Source: Acidobacteriota bacterium
Lineage (GTDB): Bacteria > Acidobacteriota > Terriglobia > 20CM-2-55-15
Assembly: GCA_022821145.1 (NCBI GenBank)
Contig: JAJEEE010000009.1
Coordinates: 62,001-126,000, forward strand
Direction of reading: 5' to 3'
Length of the DNA stretch: 64,000 nt
Within the stretch, counting starts at the first letter, position 1; the number at the start of each line of letters is the position of its first letter. This document shows, piece after piece, positions 1 through 9,200 of the stretch. The notes under the pieces were generated by a model that saw nothing but the letters and a program-made list of their open reading frames with translations, did not search any database and was not told the origin of the DNA. A program made the position numbers and the translations under genes.

Positions 1-750
1 CCAGATCGAGCCGCCGCCGGTTCGCCACGATTCATCGCCGCCCCAGGTTTCGTTGCCGGGCTCTCCCGGGCCGGGAACCGTATGGAATCGCCACGCCTCG
101 TCCCCGGTTTCGACGTCATAGGCCACGATGAACCCGCGAATGCCGTACTCGCCGCCGGCGGGCCCGACCACCACCCGGTCCTTCACGACCAGCGGCGCCA
201 GGGTCAGCGCGTATCCCAGCCGCGGATCTCCCACCTGGACGTCCCACAGGAGCCGGCCGGTCCGCGCGTCGATGGCCAGCAGGCGGGCGTCGATCGTGCC
301 CATGAACAGGGTGTTCCCGTGGATGGCCAGGCCCCGGTTGACGCGCCCGCAGCAGACGCGCGCATCCTGGGACGGCGTGTGGGAGTAGATCCAGAAGACC
401 CGTCCCGTCAAGGCGTCTAGCGCCACCACGTCGTTGGGGGGGGTCACGGTGTACATCACGCCGTCGACGACCAGCGGCGTCGCCTCGAACTTCTCCGCCG
501 CCCCGGCGCGGGAACGCACCTGGTAGACCCACTCCAACTGCAGGCCCGCGACGTTCTCGGGCGTGATCTCGGACAGCGTCGTGTGCCGCAGGCTGTCGTA
601 CCCGCCGGAATACATGAACCAGTTCTCGGGCTCCCCAGCGGCCTCGAGCAGCCGTTCCGGGGTCACCTGGGCGCGCGCCACGCCGGCCCCGGCGAATACC
701 AGGGCAACCACCGCGGCCCTGCGCGCGAACGCAACGACTCTTCGATTCAT
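1..750 (-). CDS. PQQ-dependent alcohol dehydrogenase, N-terminal part (runs off left edge)
   Basis: Periplasmic quinoprotein of the methanol/ethanol dehydrogenase family, which oxidises alcohols and passes electrons to a cytochrome c. Only about the first 250 residues lie in the window. The ATG at 750 gives MNRRVVAFARR followed by a hydrophobic signal peptide ending near ARAQ. Visible family marks are the vicinal cysteine pair (ARVCCGRVNRG), which forms the unusual disulfide near PQQ, and the NETWGGDESWRTGGG stretch carrying the metal-ligand Glu. The catalytic Asp, and the extra Asp that distinguishes lanthanide from calcium enzymes, lie beyond the left edge, so the metal type cannot be decided. 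The start overlaps the stop of the upstream diheme cytochrome c gene (ATGA), so the two are translationally coupled. Confidence 0.88.
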   Translation of the reverse strand, partial: MNRRVVAFARRAAVVALVFAGAGVARAQVTPERLLEAAGEPENWFMYSGGYDSLRHTTLSEITPENVAGLQLEWVYQVRSRAGAAEKFEATPLVVDGVMYTVTPPNDVVALDALTGRVFWIYSHTPSQDARVCCGRVNRGLAIHGNTLFMGTIDARLLAIDARTGRLLWDVQVGDPRLGYALTLAPLVVKDRVVVGPAGGEYGIRGFIVAYDVETGDEAWRFHTVPGPGEPGNETWGGDESWRTGGGSIW

Positions 751-1526
751 TGGGCGTTCTCGCCTCCAAGCGTCAAAAGGTAGGCGACCAGGTCGGCCAC
801 TTCGTCCTCGGACAACTCGTCGCGAAAGGACGGCATGGGCGACGGGGCGAACCCGAAAGCGCCCAGTTCGTCCTTCAGGAACGATGCGAGCCGCTCGCCC
901 CCGCTCATCATCTGGATCGAATGCGTATCCTGATTCAGGAGCCGTCCCGTCACGGTCTCGCCGGAGGGAAGCACCACGCGATAGAAACGGTTTCCGGCCC
1001 GGACTTCCGCCGACGGATCCAGAATCGCACGTTCGATCGCGCCCGGCCCCAGCTCGACGCCGACGCGGCCAAGGTCGGGCCCGAGCAGCGCGCCCTGCCC
1101 GTCGATCGCATGACACGTCGTGCATTCGCCGCGGCCCGTGAACACGGCGCGCCCGCGGGCCGCGTCCCCGACGCGGACCTCGCCGGCGTCCGCGGCGACG
1201 ACGCCGCCCACCGGCAGCGACCGCAGGAACGCCACGACCGTGCGCGCGTCGCCGACGGACAGGAATTCATGCGGCGGCATCGACGTGCCCGGAATTCCGG
1301 CCCGGATGACGCGGATCAGGTCCTCGTCCGTGCTGCCCCGGCGAAAACGGCCCGTGCCCAGTTCCGCGCCGGCGACGGCGTCGCCCGAAGGTCCATGGCA
1401 TCCGGCGCAGTTGCCCTGGTAGAGTCCCTGCCCGGCCTGGATGTCGGCCGGCGCGTAGCTGTGTTCCTGCGCCGGCGACGCCGCGCCCGCCAGCACGACG
1501 AGTGAAAGCGCGAAGGCTACCCGCAT
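747..1526 (-). CDS. Exported diheme cytochrome c
   Basis: 259 residues. A signal peptide (residues 1-19, ending SPAQ) is followed by two class-I cytochrome c domains. The first heme site is CAGCH at about residues 40-44, with a likely Met ligand in TSMPP near 83. The second is CTTCH at about 135-139, with a candidate Met in PMPSF near 230. The second domain has the layout seen in cytochromes fused or paired to acidobacterial and planctomycete quinoproteins (GxxLGPDL after the heme, then SGETVTGRLL). The gene is immediately upstream of the PQQ dehydrogenase and overlaps it by 4 nt, so it is very probably that enzyme's electron acceptor in the periplasm. Confidence 0.88.
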   Translation of the reverse strand: MRVAFALSLVVLAGAASPAQEHSYAPADIQAGQGLYQGNCAGCHGPSGDAVAGAELGTGRFRRGSTDEDLIRVIRAGIPGTSMPPHEFLSVGDARTVVAFLRSLPVGGVVAADAGEVRVGDAARGRAVFTGRGECTTCHAIDGQGALLGPDLGRVGVELGPGAIERAILDPSAEVRAGNRFYRVVLPSGETVTGRLLNQDTHSIQMMSGGERLASFLKDELGAFGFAPSPMPSFRDELSEDEVADLVAYLLTLGGENAQ

Positions 1527-1592
1527 TCCATGCCTCGAATCGGAGGTTTCGGCCCGTGACGGGCACCGTGTATTCGGCGCAAACCGGTCGAA

Positions 1593-2606
1593 TCAGCGGC
1601 CCTGGAGCGCCGCTTCGAGCTGTCCGCGCACGCGTTCGATGGCGTCTCGCTCCGGCGCGTCGGGGTTCTCGTCGATGAACAGGTTGGCCTGCTCCAGCGC
1701 GCGATCGTAAAGCCGCTGCCGGTTGTACACGTTGATCAACATCAATCGGGCCTGTGGGTAGCCGTCCCCGATGTCGACCGCCGCCTGGAGCTGAGCCGCG
1801 GCCTGCTCGAACTCCGCCAGGCGATAGAGCGTGGCGCCCATGTAGAATCGCCCCTCGACGGACACGGGATCGAGCTCGACGGCCCGTTCCAGCGCCGCAT
1901 GGGCCTCGAAGAAGGTTCCCATCGCCTCGACCGCGTTCTCCTCGGCCGCGTGGCGTTCCCCTTCCTGATAGTACAGAGCCCCGAGATTCACGTAGGCCAA
2001 GGCGCCGTTCGGGTTGAGATCGCGGGCCGACTCGTAGGCGCCTTTGGCGTCGTCGTAGTTCTCGAGCGCGTTCAGTTGTCCGCCCAGATCGATCCAGGCA
2101 TCGTAGAAGTCCGGCGCCAACTCGACGGCGCGCTCCAGGCGCTCGACGGCGTCGTCGTGATCCTCGTCCGCAATGTCCTCGAGCGCCCGCTCATACTCTT
2201 CGCGCGCCTCCTCGGGGATTTCAGCCAGCAACTGGCCGACGTCGATGGCGCCGCCCCCGGCGCCCGCGGCGGCGCCCCTCTCCGGCTCGAGGTAGATGGT
2301 GAACAAGCCCCCGCCCTGAATATCGGTCCGCGCGAGCCGTTGCCTGTACTCCTGGAAGCCCTCCGCCTCGACCACCAGGAAGGCGTAGCTGTCATTGGTT
2401 TCGGCCGACAGCGGGTCGGAAAACGTGAAGGCGCCCCGGCTGTCGGTCATCGCCTGGGCAAGGATCTGCCCGTTCTGGCGTTCCAGATTGACCACGATGC
2501 CGGCGTTCTCGACCCCCGCGACCACGCGGCCCCGAAAAAAGTCCTGCCCCATGGCCGTACCCGACACGGCCGTGCAGACAACCAGCGCTGCCAACTCCTT
2601 GCGCAT
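1593..2606 (-). CDS. Exported carboxypeptidase-regulatory-like domain + TPR protein (copy 2)
   Basis: 337 residues. The signal peptide MRKELAALVVCTAVSGTAMG is followed by a beta-sandwich of the carboxypeptidase-regulatory type (about residues 25-105: GRVVAG..., GQILAQAMTDSRGAFTFSD). The rest is tetratricopeptide helices (about 135-330), with TPR signatures such as APDFYDAWIDLGGQLNALENYDDAKGAY in the middle. It is a close paralogue of the gene just upstream (2619-3635): same domain order, nearly the same length, and shared phrases such as YDAWI[DE]LG, NLGALYYQEGER and VMLINVY-type repeats. No catalytic residues are visible. It is probably a periplasmic scaffold or binding protein; no specific function can be assigned. 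Confidence 0.8.
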   Translation of the reverse strand: MRKELAALVVCTAVSGTAMGQDFFRGRVVAGVENAGIVVNLERQNGQILAQAMTDSRGAFTFSDPLSAETNDSYAFLVVEAEGFQEYRQRLARTDIQGGGLFTIYLEPERGAAAGAGGGAIDVGQLLAEIPEEAREEYERALEDIADEDHDDAVERLERAVELAPDFYDAWIDLGGQLNALENYDDAKGAYESARDLNPNGALAYVNLGALYYQEGERHAAEENAVEAMGTFFEAHAALERAVELDPVSVEGRFYMGATLYRLAEFEQAAAQLQAAVDIGDGYPQARLMLINVYNRQRLYDRALEQANLFIDENPDAPERDAIERVRGQLEAALQGR

Positions 2607-2618
2607 CCGCTTGTCCCC

Positions 2619-3635
2619 CTAGCGTCCGAGCGCCGCCTCCAGTTGCGATACGACGCGCCCCACCGCCTCGCTCTCCGGGGCGTCCGGGTAGTCGCCCAGA
2701 AAGGCGACCGCTTCGTCCAAAGCGGCAGCGTATCGATTCTGGCGCACGTAGACGTTGATCAGCATGACCCGGGCCTCGGACGAGGCGTCATCCAGCGCCA
2801 TCGCGCCCGTCAACGTCTCTTCCGCCTCGGCATAGCGGTCCAGCCTGTAGAGCGCCGCGCCCAGAAGGAAACGGGCGTCGGCCGAGGCCGGGTTCCGATC
2901 GACCGCCATGCGCAGCCATTCCTCCGCCAGGGAATAGGTTCCGAACGCATCGGCGTCGCCCGCGGCGCGTTCGCGTTCGCCCTGCCGATAGTAGAGCGCT
3001 CCCAGGTTGACCGGCGCCAACGCGCCGGCCGGGTTCACGTCGTTCGCGTTCAGGTACGAGGCCTTCGCGTCCTCGTAGCGCCCGAGCTGGTCGTACCGGC
3101 CCCCCAGCTCGATCCAGGCGTCGTAGTAGTCGGGCGCGATCTCGACGGCGCGCTCCAGACGCTCGGCCGCCCGCTGGTAGTCGCCCTCTGCCGTCGCCTG
3201 TTGAGCCGACGTGTATTCCCGGAACGCGGATTCGGGGATCGCCGCTTGCAACTGGCGCACGTCGACGGCGGGGTCGTCGCCGTCCACGCCGGCGGCGAAC
3301 CTGTCTTCGGGCTCCAGAAAGACGGTGAACACGCTCCCGCCGCCGCGAAAATCCAACTGTTGCAGTCGGCGCCGGTAGGCCTTGTACCCCTCGTGCCTTA
3401 TGACGAGGTAATGCGGGTTGTTGTTGCTCACGCTGAAAAGGTTGACGCCCTCCAGGCGGAAGGTGCCGCGCGTGCTGGTGAACGTCTGGTGAACGATCTG
3501 ACCCGTTTCACGCTCCAGAGACACCAGGACGTCGATCAACTCGGCGCCGGACCCGACCACGCGGCCCTGAAGCTGGGCGGCGGCGGGCGTCCCGAGGACG
3601 AACCCGACCGCGACGACTCCCAATGCGTGACGCAT
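2619..3635 (-). CDS. Exported carboxypeptidase-regulatory-like domain + TPR protein (copy 1)
   Basis: 338 residues with the signal peptide MRHALGVVAVGFVLGTPAAA. A carboxypeptidase-regulatory-like fold follows (about 22-110, with TFTSTRGTFRLEGV in the position of DSRGAFTFSD in the neighbour), then TPR repeats (about 140-335, including PDYYDAWIELGGRYDQLGRYEDA). Only 12 nt separate its stop from the start of its paralogue at 2606, so the pair looks like a tandem duplication in one operon. The proteins diverge mainly at the N-terminus and in linkers. Function unknown; secreted TPR adaptors of this layout are common in acidobacterial surface and export systems, which is family context rather than evidence here. 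Confidence 0.8.
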   Translation of the reverse strand: MRHALGVVAVGFVLGTPAAAQLQGRVVGSGAELIDVLVSLERETGQIVHQTFTSTRGTFRLEGVNLFSVSNNNPHYLVIRHEGYKAYRRRLQQLDFRGGGSVFTVFLEPEDRFAAGVDGDDPAVDVRQLQAAIPESAFREYTSAQQATAEGDYQRAAERLERAVEIAPDYYDAWIELGGRYDQLGRYEDAKASYLNANDVNPAGALAPVNLGALYYRQGERERAAGDADAFGTYSLAEEWLRMAVDRNPASADARFLLGAALYRLDRYAEAEETLTGAMALDDASSEARVMLINVYVRQNRYAAALDEAVAFLGDYPDAPESEAVGRVVSQLEAALGR

Positions 3636-3697
3636 AATGCCGAACTCACATTCCAGTATTCGGGTCCACTATTCTATGCGCCTTTCAGGAACGCCGA

Positions 3698-5392
3698 TCA
3701 ATAAAACGGCCGCCGTTCCACGACTCCGAAACCTTCGTGGATCGTGAGTATCCCGCCGGCCTCGACGTCCTCAACGATATCGGCGCGGCCCGTCGGCCAC
3801 ACGATCTCCAACCGGTCGGCCCGCGCCCGGCGTCCCATGCCGAAGTGAACGCGCACGTCGTTCTGCCCCAGGTAACTGGACCCGGCCTTGACCTGGCGGA
3901 CCAGCACGCGGTCACCGATGGCCAGGCGCAGCCGGGCGCCGACGCCGTCCCGGTTGCTCTCGGAACCCATCAACCGGACCAGCAGCGAGTGGTTGCCGTT
4001 GTCGGCGTCGTTTCTGAGATAGTCCGCGCTCTGCCCGTTGTTGCCGATCACGATGTCGATGTCGCCGTCGTTGTCCAGGTCCCCCGCGGCCAGGCCCCGG
4101 CTGACTTTCTCGAGAGCGAAACCGGCGCCGGCGTATGGGCCGGCGTCCCGGAAGGCCCCGCCGCCGTCGTTCTCGAGCAGCAGGTTCCGTTGCGGGTAGG
4201 TCGTGTCCCGGAACTGGCCGATGTTGTCCAGGACCGCGCCGTTGGCGATCGCCAGGTCGAGGTCGGCGTCGTTGTCATGGTCCAGGAACGCCGTGCCCCA
4301 ACCCACGTAGGGCAGCGTGGCCTGGCCGACTCCGCTTGCGAACGTCACCTCCAGGAACAGGCCGCCGCCGTCGTTCGCGTACAGGTTGTGCGTCTCGCGG
4401 TCCATGTTGGTGACGAAGACGTCGGGCCGCCCGTCGCCGTTCATGTCCGCCATGTCGGTCCCCATTCCGGACATCGGGCGGCCGTCGCCGCCGAGCGCCA
4501 CGCCCGCCAACAGGCCGATCTCGTCGAAGACCCCGCCGCCGTCGTTGCGGAACAGGAAGTTGGCGACCAGGTCGTTGGCCACGTAGGCGTCCACCCTCCC
4601 GTCCAGGTCGTAGTCGGCGAAGACGACGCCCAATCCCTTGCCCGCGGCGAGGCCAACGCCGGATTCGCGGCTGACGTCGGTGAACACGCCCGCGCCGTCG
4701 TTGCGGTAGAGAACGTCGGGCGCGCCGCCATAGACGTTCGGGTCGCAGTAGATGCGTATGTCGAGAAGTCCGCAGTAGCGGTTGTCGTCCAACGAGTAAT
4801 CGAGGTAGCGCGCCACGTACAGGTCGACGTCGCCGTCGTTGTCGACGTCCGCGAACGCGCAACTGGAGCTCCATCCCTCGCCCGCGACGCCCGCCGCCGC
4901 GGTTGCGTCCTCGAAGCGTCCGCCGACGTTCCGGTAGAGGGCGTCGGGGCCGAAATACGTGACGAAGAGATCCGTCCATCCGTCGTTGTCGACGTCGGCC
5001 GCGCAGGCGCCCATCCCGTATCCGGAGCGTTCGATGCCGCTTTCCGCGATGGACTCGGAAAACGTCCCGTCCCGATCGTTCCGATAGAGCCGGTGTCCGG
5101 AGCCGTCGCGAGGCCCGCCCTCGCCCAGCGACCCGCTGTTGACGAAGAACAGGTCCGGCCACGCGTCGCCGTCGTAGTCGAAAATGACCACGCCGCCGCC
5201 CATGGTTTCGGGCAGGAATTTCTCGGGGGTCGCGCCGTTGACATGAACGAAGTCGATGCCCGCCTCGGCCGCGGCGCTCGTGAAACCAACGGCCTCCTGA
5301 GCCGCCGCCCCGCAGACGGTTCCGGCGCCTGGAAGGAGCAGGATCAGGACCGGAAGTCCGGCGGCGAACCCCCGATTCCCAGGGCGCCTCAC
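3698..5392 (-). CDS. CRTAC1-like FG-GAP/VCBS repeat protein with ASPIC/UnbV domain
   Basis: 564 residues from the GTG at 5392, chosen because it overlaps the upstream stop (GTGA) and directly opens a signal peptide (GLPVLILLLPGAG). At least seven calcium-binding FG-GAP/VCBS motifs of the form D-x-D-x-D-G/A-x-x-D are visible, including DYDGDAWPD, DVDNDGWTD, DVDNDGDVD, DYDLDGRVD, DMNGDGRPD, DHDNDADLD and DLDNDGDID, implying a seven-bladed beta-propeller. The C-terminal part (about 470-560: NRDGVGARLRL, SYLGQNDVRVHFGMG, IVWPTGR) is the ASPIC/UnbV domain. Family members are extracellular or periplasmic and often encoded beside TPR proteins, as here. Its ligand is unknown. Confidence 0.9.
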   Translation of the reverse strand: MRRPGNRGFAAGLPVLILLLPGAGTVCGAAAQEAVGFTSAAAEAGIDFVHVNGATPEKFLPETMGGGVVIFDYDGDAWPDLFFVNSGSLGEGGPRDGSGHRLYRNDRDGTFSESIAESGIERSGYGMGACAADVDNDGWTDLFVTYFGPDALYRNVGGRFEDATAAAGVAGEGWSSSCAFADVDNDGDVDLYVARYLDYSLDDNRYCGLLDIRIYCDPNVYGGAPDVLYRNDGAGVFTDVSRESGVGLAAGKGLGVVFADYDLDGRVDAYVANDLVANFLFRNDGGGVFDEIGLLAGVALGGDGRPMSGMGTDMADMNGDGRPDVFVTNMDRETHNLYANDGGGLFLEVTFASGVGQATLPYVGWGTAFLDHDNDADLDLAIANGAVLDNIGQFRDTTYPQRNLLLENDGGGAFRDAGPYAGAGFALEKVSRGLAAGDLDNDGDIDIVIGNNGQSADYLRNDADNGNHSLLVRLMGSESNRDGVGARLRLAIGDRVLVRQVKAGSSYLGQNDVRVHFGMGRRARADRLEIVWPTGRADIVEDVEAGGILTIHEGFGVVERRPFY

Positions 5393-6570
5393 GGGCGTGG
5401 CCGAACCGCGGGCCGGGCTTCGTACAACGCACGGTGCCGGTCGCTCGCCTCGATATCCCCGACGGACCGGTATTCCCGAGCCAGCTCCCGATGCGCCGTC
5501 GGAGCGTCGCCTCCGCTCTCCAGCATGGACAGGAACGCCGCGATCGCCTCCTGGTGACGCCCGGACTCGCTGAGAGCCTGACCGCGTGCCCCATGCAGTT
5601 CCGCGGCGTCCGGATACGCCGCGATGCCGGACTCGAAAGCCTCGATCGCATCGGCGCGCCGGCCCTCGAGCAGGTGACGCATTCCCTCCATTCGGAACGC
5701 GTTGACGGCGCGCGCCCGGTGCTCGTCGGCCTGCGCCTGGACCTCCAGGGCGGCGTAGGCCTCCAGGTCCGCGCGCCCGGCGGCGTCCTGTCCCACGCGG
5801 ATGCGCGCCGTGCCGCGGATGTAGAGGGCGCGGCGATGGTCGGGAACGCGCCGCAACACCTGGTCGGCGGCCGCCAGCGCTTCCTCGAACCGGCCGCGCC
5901 GGCGGTGGATCTCGCTGACGCCGTGGAGCGCGTCGACGCTGTCCGGGTGTGCGCCGAGGACCTGATCGAAGGCCGTGCGCGCTTCGTCCAGGCTGTTCCG
6001 GCGCAGGTGCAGGTTGCCCAGCGCCAATTGGACGGCCGCGTTGCCGGGATCGAGCGCCCACGCCGTCCGATAGGCGGCCAGCGCCGCGTCCAGCCTCAGG
6101 AGGTCCGCGCTGAAGTCGCCGAGCCGCCTGTGGATGATCGCCGGGTCGACGGGCCCCTCGAACCGTGCGGCCGCGGACATCGCCTCGGCGGCCCTCGAGA
6201 GCCGTCCCGTGCCGGCCCACGACTCCGCCAGGTCGTGGTACAGCAGGTTGTACGCCGGCACCGTGGATCCGGGGAAACGCCGGGAGGCTTCCCGCAGAAT
6301 GGCCTCGGCATCCTCGGGCGCGCCGGAAGCGAGATGGATGTCGGCCGATTCCAGGTACAGGCGCTCGTCGCCGGGCTCGATCTCGATGGCGCGGCGATAG
6401 GCGTCCAGCGCGGCTCCGAAACGCCCGTTCTCCAGGTGCTCCAGTCCGATCCGCCGCTCGGCCCCCGCGTCATCGGCCTGCGCCCCGGCAGCTCGAGTCG
6501 AGGCGGGATGAGCCGCAAGGAGGAGCAGCACGGCCACCAACGACCGAGCGCGTTTCAAGTATTCGAGCAA
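5389..6570 (-). CDS. Exported TPR-repeat protein paired with the CRTAC1-like protein
   Basis: About 393 residues of tandem TPR helices, for example GLEHLENGRFGAALDAYRRAIEI near the start and several ALDPGNAAVQLALGN-type repeats. The reading frame is open further upstream, but the signal peptide (LKRARSLVAVLLLLAAHPASTRAAGA) begins near 6570-6555 and the region before it is low in coding character. The start is therefore placed at a TTG at 6570; a TTG 12 nt later is an alternative. The stop overlaps the GTG start of the FG-GAP protein, so the two are translationally coupled. The combination of a TPR protein with an ASPIC/UnbV protein is recurrent in Acidobacteriota and Planctomycetota, but its role is not established. 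Confidence 0.75.
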   Translation of the reverse strand: MLEYLKRARSLVAVLLLLAAHPASTRAAGAQADDAGAERRIGLEHLENGRFGAALDAYRRAIEIEPGDERLYLESADIHLASGAPEDAEAILREASRRFPGSTVPAYNLLYHDLAESWAGTGRLSRAAEAMSAAARFEGPVDPAIIHRRLGDFSADLLRLDAALAAYRTAWALDPGNAAVQLALGNLHLRRNSLDEARTAFDQVLGAHPDSVDALHGVSEIHRRRGRFEEALAAADQVLRRVPDHRRALYIRGTARIRVGQDAAGRADLEAYAALEVQAQADEHRARAVNAFRMEGMRHLLEGRRADAIEAFESGIAAYPDAAELHGARGQALSESGRHQEAIAAFLSMLESGGDAPTAHRELAREYRSVGDIEASDRHRALYEARPAVRPRP

Positions 6571-6674
6571 CGCCGTTTCCGTCCCACCGAGGCTCCGGTG
6601 ATTATGGCATACGGCATGCCCGGACGAACCCGGTCTCCAAGGCCCGCAACCGGGCGGCGCGACCGAGCCGAGGG

Positions 6675-8531
6675 TCAGTCCGCAACCACGATCTCGATGA
6701 TCGAGCAGCGGGCGTTGCGATAGAGGACCGTCGCGTCGAGGCCGCGCCGCGGAGCTTCCCGCATGATGATCTCCACGGCGGGGAGATTCGGAGTGGGAAC
6801 GGCGCGCGGGTCGCCGTAGAGCAGCCATACCCGCCCGTCTTCCTTCAGGTGGCCGGCCAGCCCCGCCAGCATCGAGCGAAGAAGCACCCACCCGCTGTCC
6901 AGATAGGCGTACTCGGAAATCCGCTGCGGTTCGTGATCCTCCCACGGAGGGTTCGAAATGATCACGTCGAACCGTTCGTCCTCACCGATCACCGAAAAGG
7001 CCCCGGGTTCGTGGAGCGGCACGAGGCGTCCCTCGATCCGGTCCGCGTATCCCAGGCCGGCGGCGTTCAACTCGAAGTTCCGCACGGCGGCCGCGTTGAT
7101 GTCGGTGCCCACGACACGGCCGACACCCCGGTTCAACAATATGTAGCTGTTGACGCCCGAACCGACGCCGATCTCGAGCGCATCCGCCGCCCAGCTCAAG
7201 TCCCGGCTCGCCAGGAACTGGTAATACTGGTAGCAGTAACGGTTGGGCGGGAAGACGGTCGGCAGGACCTCCAGGCTGTCCAGCAGAGCGTCGATGTAGG
7301 CCGTTCGTTCCCGGGCCTCCGCGTTCCGCGTCGCAAGCTCTTCGATTCGCGAACCCTCGTCCCGGACGAACGCGTCCAGTCCGTCCAGCGAGCCGTACCG
7401 GGCCGCGTAGATGGTCTCCAGGTCCGCGCGCGCCTGCGGCTGCGGGATCTCCAGGTAGACGGCCCCCGCGTAGGCCGACAGCAGCGTGTCCACGTCGCCG
7501 AGCTCCCGGGCGGCCAGTCCGAGCATGATATGGGAGAGCGGTTCGCGTGGAGCGGCCCGGACCGCCGCCTGGAACGCCTCGGCGGCCGGCGGCCACGCCT
7601 CGCGTTGAGAGTGGACCAGGCCCAAGGTGACGTGGACGTCCGCGGCGAGCGCCTCCCGACGGCCCGCGTCCAACTCGGACAGGCCGGGTTCGGCGTAGTA
7701 GGCGTCGAGTTGGCCGAGCGCCCGGCGGGCGTATCCCTCGGCGCGTTCCAGGTACTCGGCCCGATCGACGTCGTCCGGCGGCGGCTCCTCGGCCATCATC
7801 CGGGCGGTCGCCGACAGTGTCTGCAGATCGTCCGGGATCAGCTCCAGAATCCGTTCACGGTAGGCGATCGCGCCCGGAAGGTCGTTCCGTGCCTCGTAGC
7901 CTTCCACGATGTTGAACAGGACGAACGCCCGGGTTTCGCGGTTCTCATCGAGGACCGCCCGAAACTCCGGTGCGCCCTCGTCGCCGAACGCGGTGTAATG
8001 GTCCCACGCCGCCGCGGCCGCGGCCAGGCACCGCTCGCCGTATTCCAGCACCTTGTCGAAGTCGCCCAGGTTCCGGTAGGCGTCGACGATGGACTGGTAG
8101 TAGCGCGCTTCGCGCGCGGCCATCGTGAACTGGAATTCCGCGAACCCCGCGATCCGGGACGGATCGGTAACGAAGCTCAGCTTGGCGTCCCGGAAGTGTC
8201 GCTGCGCCGCCAAACCCGACTCGGCGGCCTCGATGAGCCCGGCCCAATCGCCCTGTTCGTTGCGCACCTGCCATCGCGCCTCCAGAACCAGGTACAAGAA
8301 CTCGGACCCGGCATGAGCGGCCAGGAACTGGTTGACGAGCGCCATGCGCCGCATGGGATCGGTCTCGTCCCGAATGGCCTCATAGTCTTCGCGCTCGCCG
8401 GACGCGCTTTCCAGCGGCGACAGGGGCGCCGCGGGGTTGAACCGTATCAGCGGTTGCTGGAACGCGTGCGCGGCCTGGCAGACGACCAGCGCGCCTACGA
8501 TCGCTGCCAGACTTGTTCGTTGCATCGGCAT
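6675..8531 (-). CDS. Apparently exported helical-repeat protein with C-terminal HemK/PrmC-like methyltransferase domain
   Basis: 618 residues from ATG 8531 (a second ATG at 8525 is equally possible). The N-terminus MQRTSLAAIVGALVVCQAAHAFQ looks like a Sec signal peptide. About 350 residues of TPR-like helices follow (for example GYARRALGQLDAYYAE and VHVTLGLVHSQREAW). The C-terminal 200 residues form a Rossmann methyltransferase: ALEIGVGSGVNSYILL is SAM motif I, VVGTDINAAAV holds the acidic ribose-binding residue, and VIISNPPWEDHEP is the NPPY/W motif of HemK/PrmC-like and N6/N5-specific enzymes. A cytoplasmic SAM enzyme behind a signal peptide is unexpected. Either the peptide is a membrane anchor, or the domain has another role. 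Substrate unknown. Confidence 0.78.
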   Translation of the reverse strand: MPMQRTSLAAIVGALVVCQAAHAFQQPLIRFNPAAPLSPLESASGEREDYEAIRDETDPMRRMALVNQFLAAHAGSEFLYLVLEARWQVRNEQGDWAGLIEAAESGLAAQRHFRDAKLSFVTDPSRIAGFAEFQFTMAAREARYYQSIVDAYRNLGDFDKVLEYGERCLAAAAAAWDHYTAFGDEGAPEFRAVLDENRETRAFVLFNIVEGYEARNDLPGAIAYRERILELIPDDLQTLSATARMMAEEPPPDDVDRAEYLERAEGYARRALGQLDAYYAEPGLSELDAGRREALAADVHVTLGLVHSQREAWPPAAEAFQAAVRAAPREPLSHIMLGLAARELGDVDTLLSAYAGAVYLEIPQPQARADLETIYAARYGSLDGLDAFVRDEGSRIEELATRNAEARERTAYIDALLDSLEVLPTVFPPNRYCYQYYQFLASRDLSWAADALEIGVGSGVNSYILLNRGVGRVVGTDINAAAVRNFELNAAGLGYADRIEGRLVPLHEPGAFSVIGEDERFDVIISNPPWEDHEPQRISEYAYLDSGWVLLRSMLAGLAGHLKEDGRVWLLYGDPRAVPTPNLPAVEIIMREAPRRGLDATVLYRNARCSIIEIVVAD

Positions 8532-8807
8532 CGCTGTGGCAGGGTCACCGTCGAGCCAGGATACACGAAAGCCAAGGGAACGGCGCGCGCAGGGGGTTTT
8601 CGCAGACCGCCGATGAATCGCGGTCGGGAATGCCGGCTCTCAACCCTCGGTTCGGCGGCGCACGCGGCCCGACGCGGCGACGGCGCGTGCCACGAAGTTC
8701 TTCGCCCGTTCCCGCCGTTACCGGAATTCCCTAGGATCGGCATTTTGCGCCGTGCTAGCATTCGGGCTCGAAAACCCGTCGAACGATCCCTCGAAGGACG
8801 AACTGTC

Positions 8808-9200
8808 ATGGCGTTCACGCTTGTCCTTATCCTTGCGAGCACGGTTGCCGCGCCCATGCACCCCGTTCAGGAAGGGCATCCCATGAGCGGCACATGGGTG
8901 GGCGACTGGGGGCCGGACGCCGAGGAACGCCATCGGGTGGTCGTCGTGATGGAGTGGACCGGGCAGGCACTGGTCGGCACGATCAATCCCGGTCCGGACG
9001 CCATACCGATGAGAGTGGCGACCGTCGACCCGTCCGACTGGAGCGTCCACATCGAGGCGGACGCGACCGACGGCGAGGGCCGTCCCGTCACCTACGTGAT
9101 CGACGGGACCATCGACGACCTGGGAACCTACAACCGAACCATCGCGGGGACGTGGAACGCCGGCGCCACGCCCGGCGATTTCAGCATCACGCGGCAATGA
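8808..9200 (+). CDS. Small exported beta-sheet protein (paralogue of 11662-12072)
   Basis: 130 residues from ATG 8808 with a signal peptide (MAFTLVLILASTVAAP). The mature part opens with HPMSGTWVGDWGPDAEERHRV and continues with alternating short strands (INPGPDAIPMRVATVDPSDWSVHIEAD). It closes with TIAGTWNAGATPGDFSITR, a lipocalin-like or small beta-barrel layout. A near-identical architecture recurs 2.5 kb downstream at 11662-12072, so the module was duplicated together with its neighbours. It begins a run of exported genes on the plus strand and precedes the DUF6152 fusion protein by 19 nt. No function can be assigned. Confidence 0.78.
   Translation: MAFTLVLILASTVAAPMHPVQEGHPMSGTWVGDWGPDAEERHRVVVVMEWTGQALVGTINPGPDAIPMRVATVDPSDWSVHIEADATDGEGRPVTYVIDGTIDDLGTYNRTIAGTWNAGATPGDFSITRQ

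Noticed and set aside
1899-3704. Plus-strand frame (about 600 codons) over the TPR genes
   Set aside because: It is antisense to two well-supported TPR genes and shows no domain. Stop codons are rare on every strand in this GC-rich DNA.
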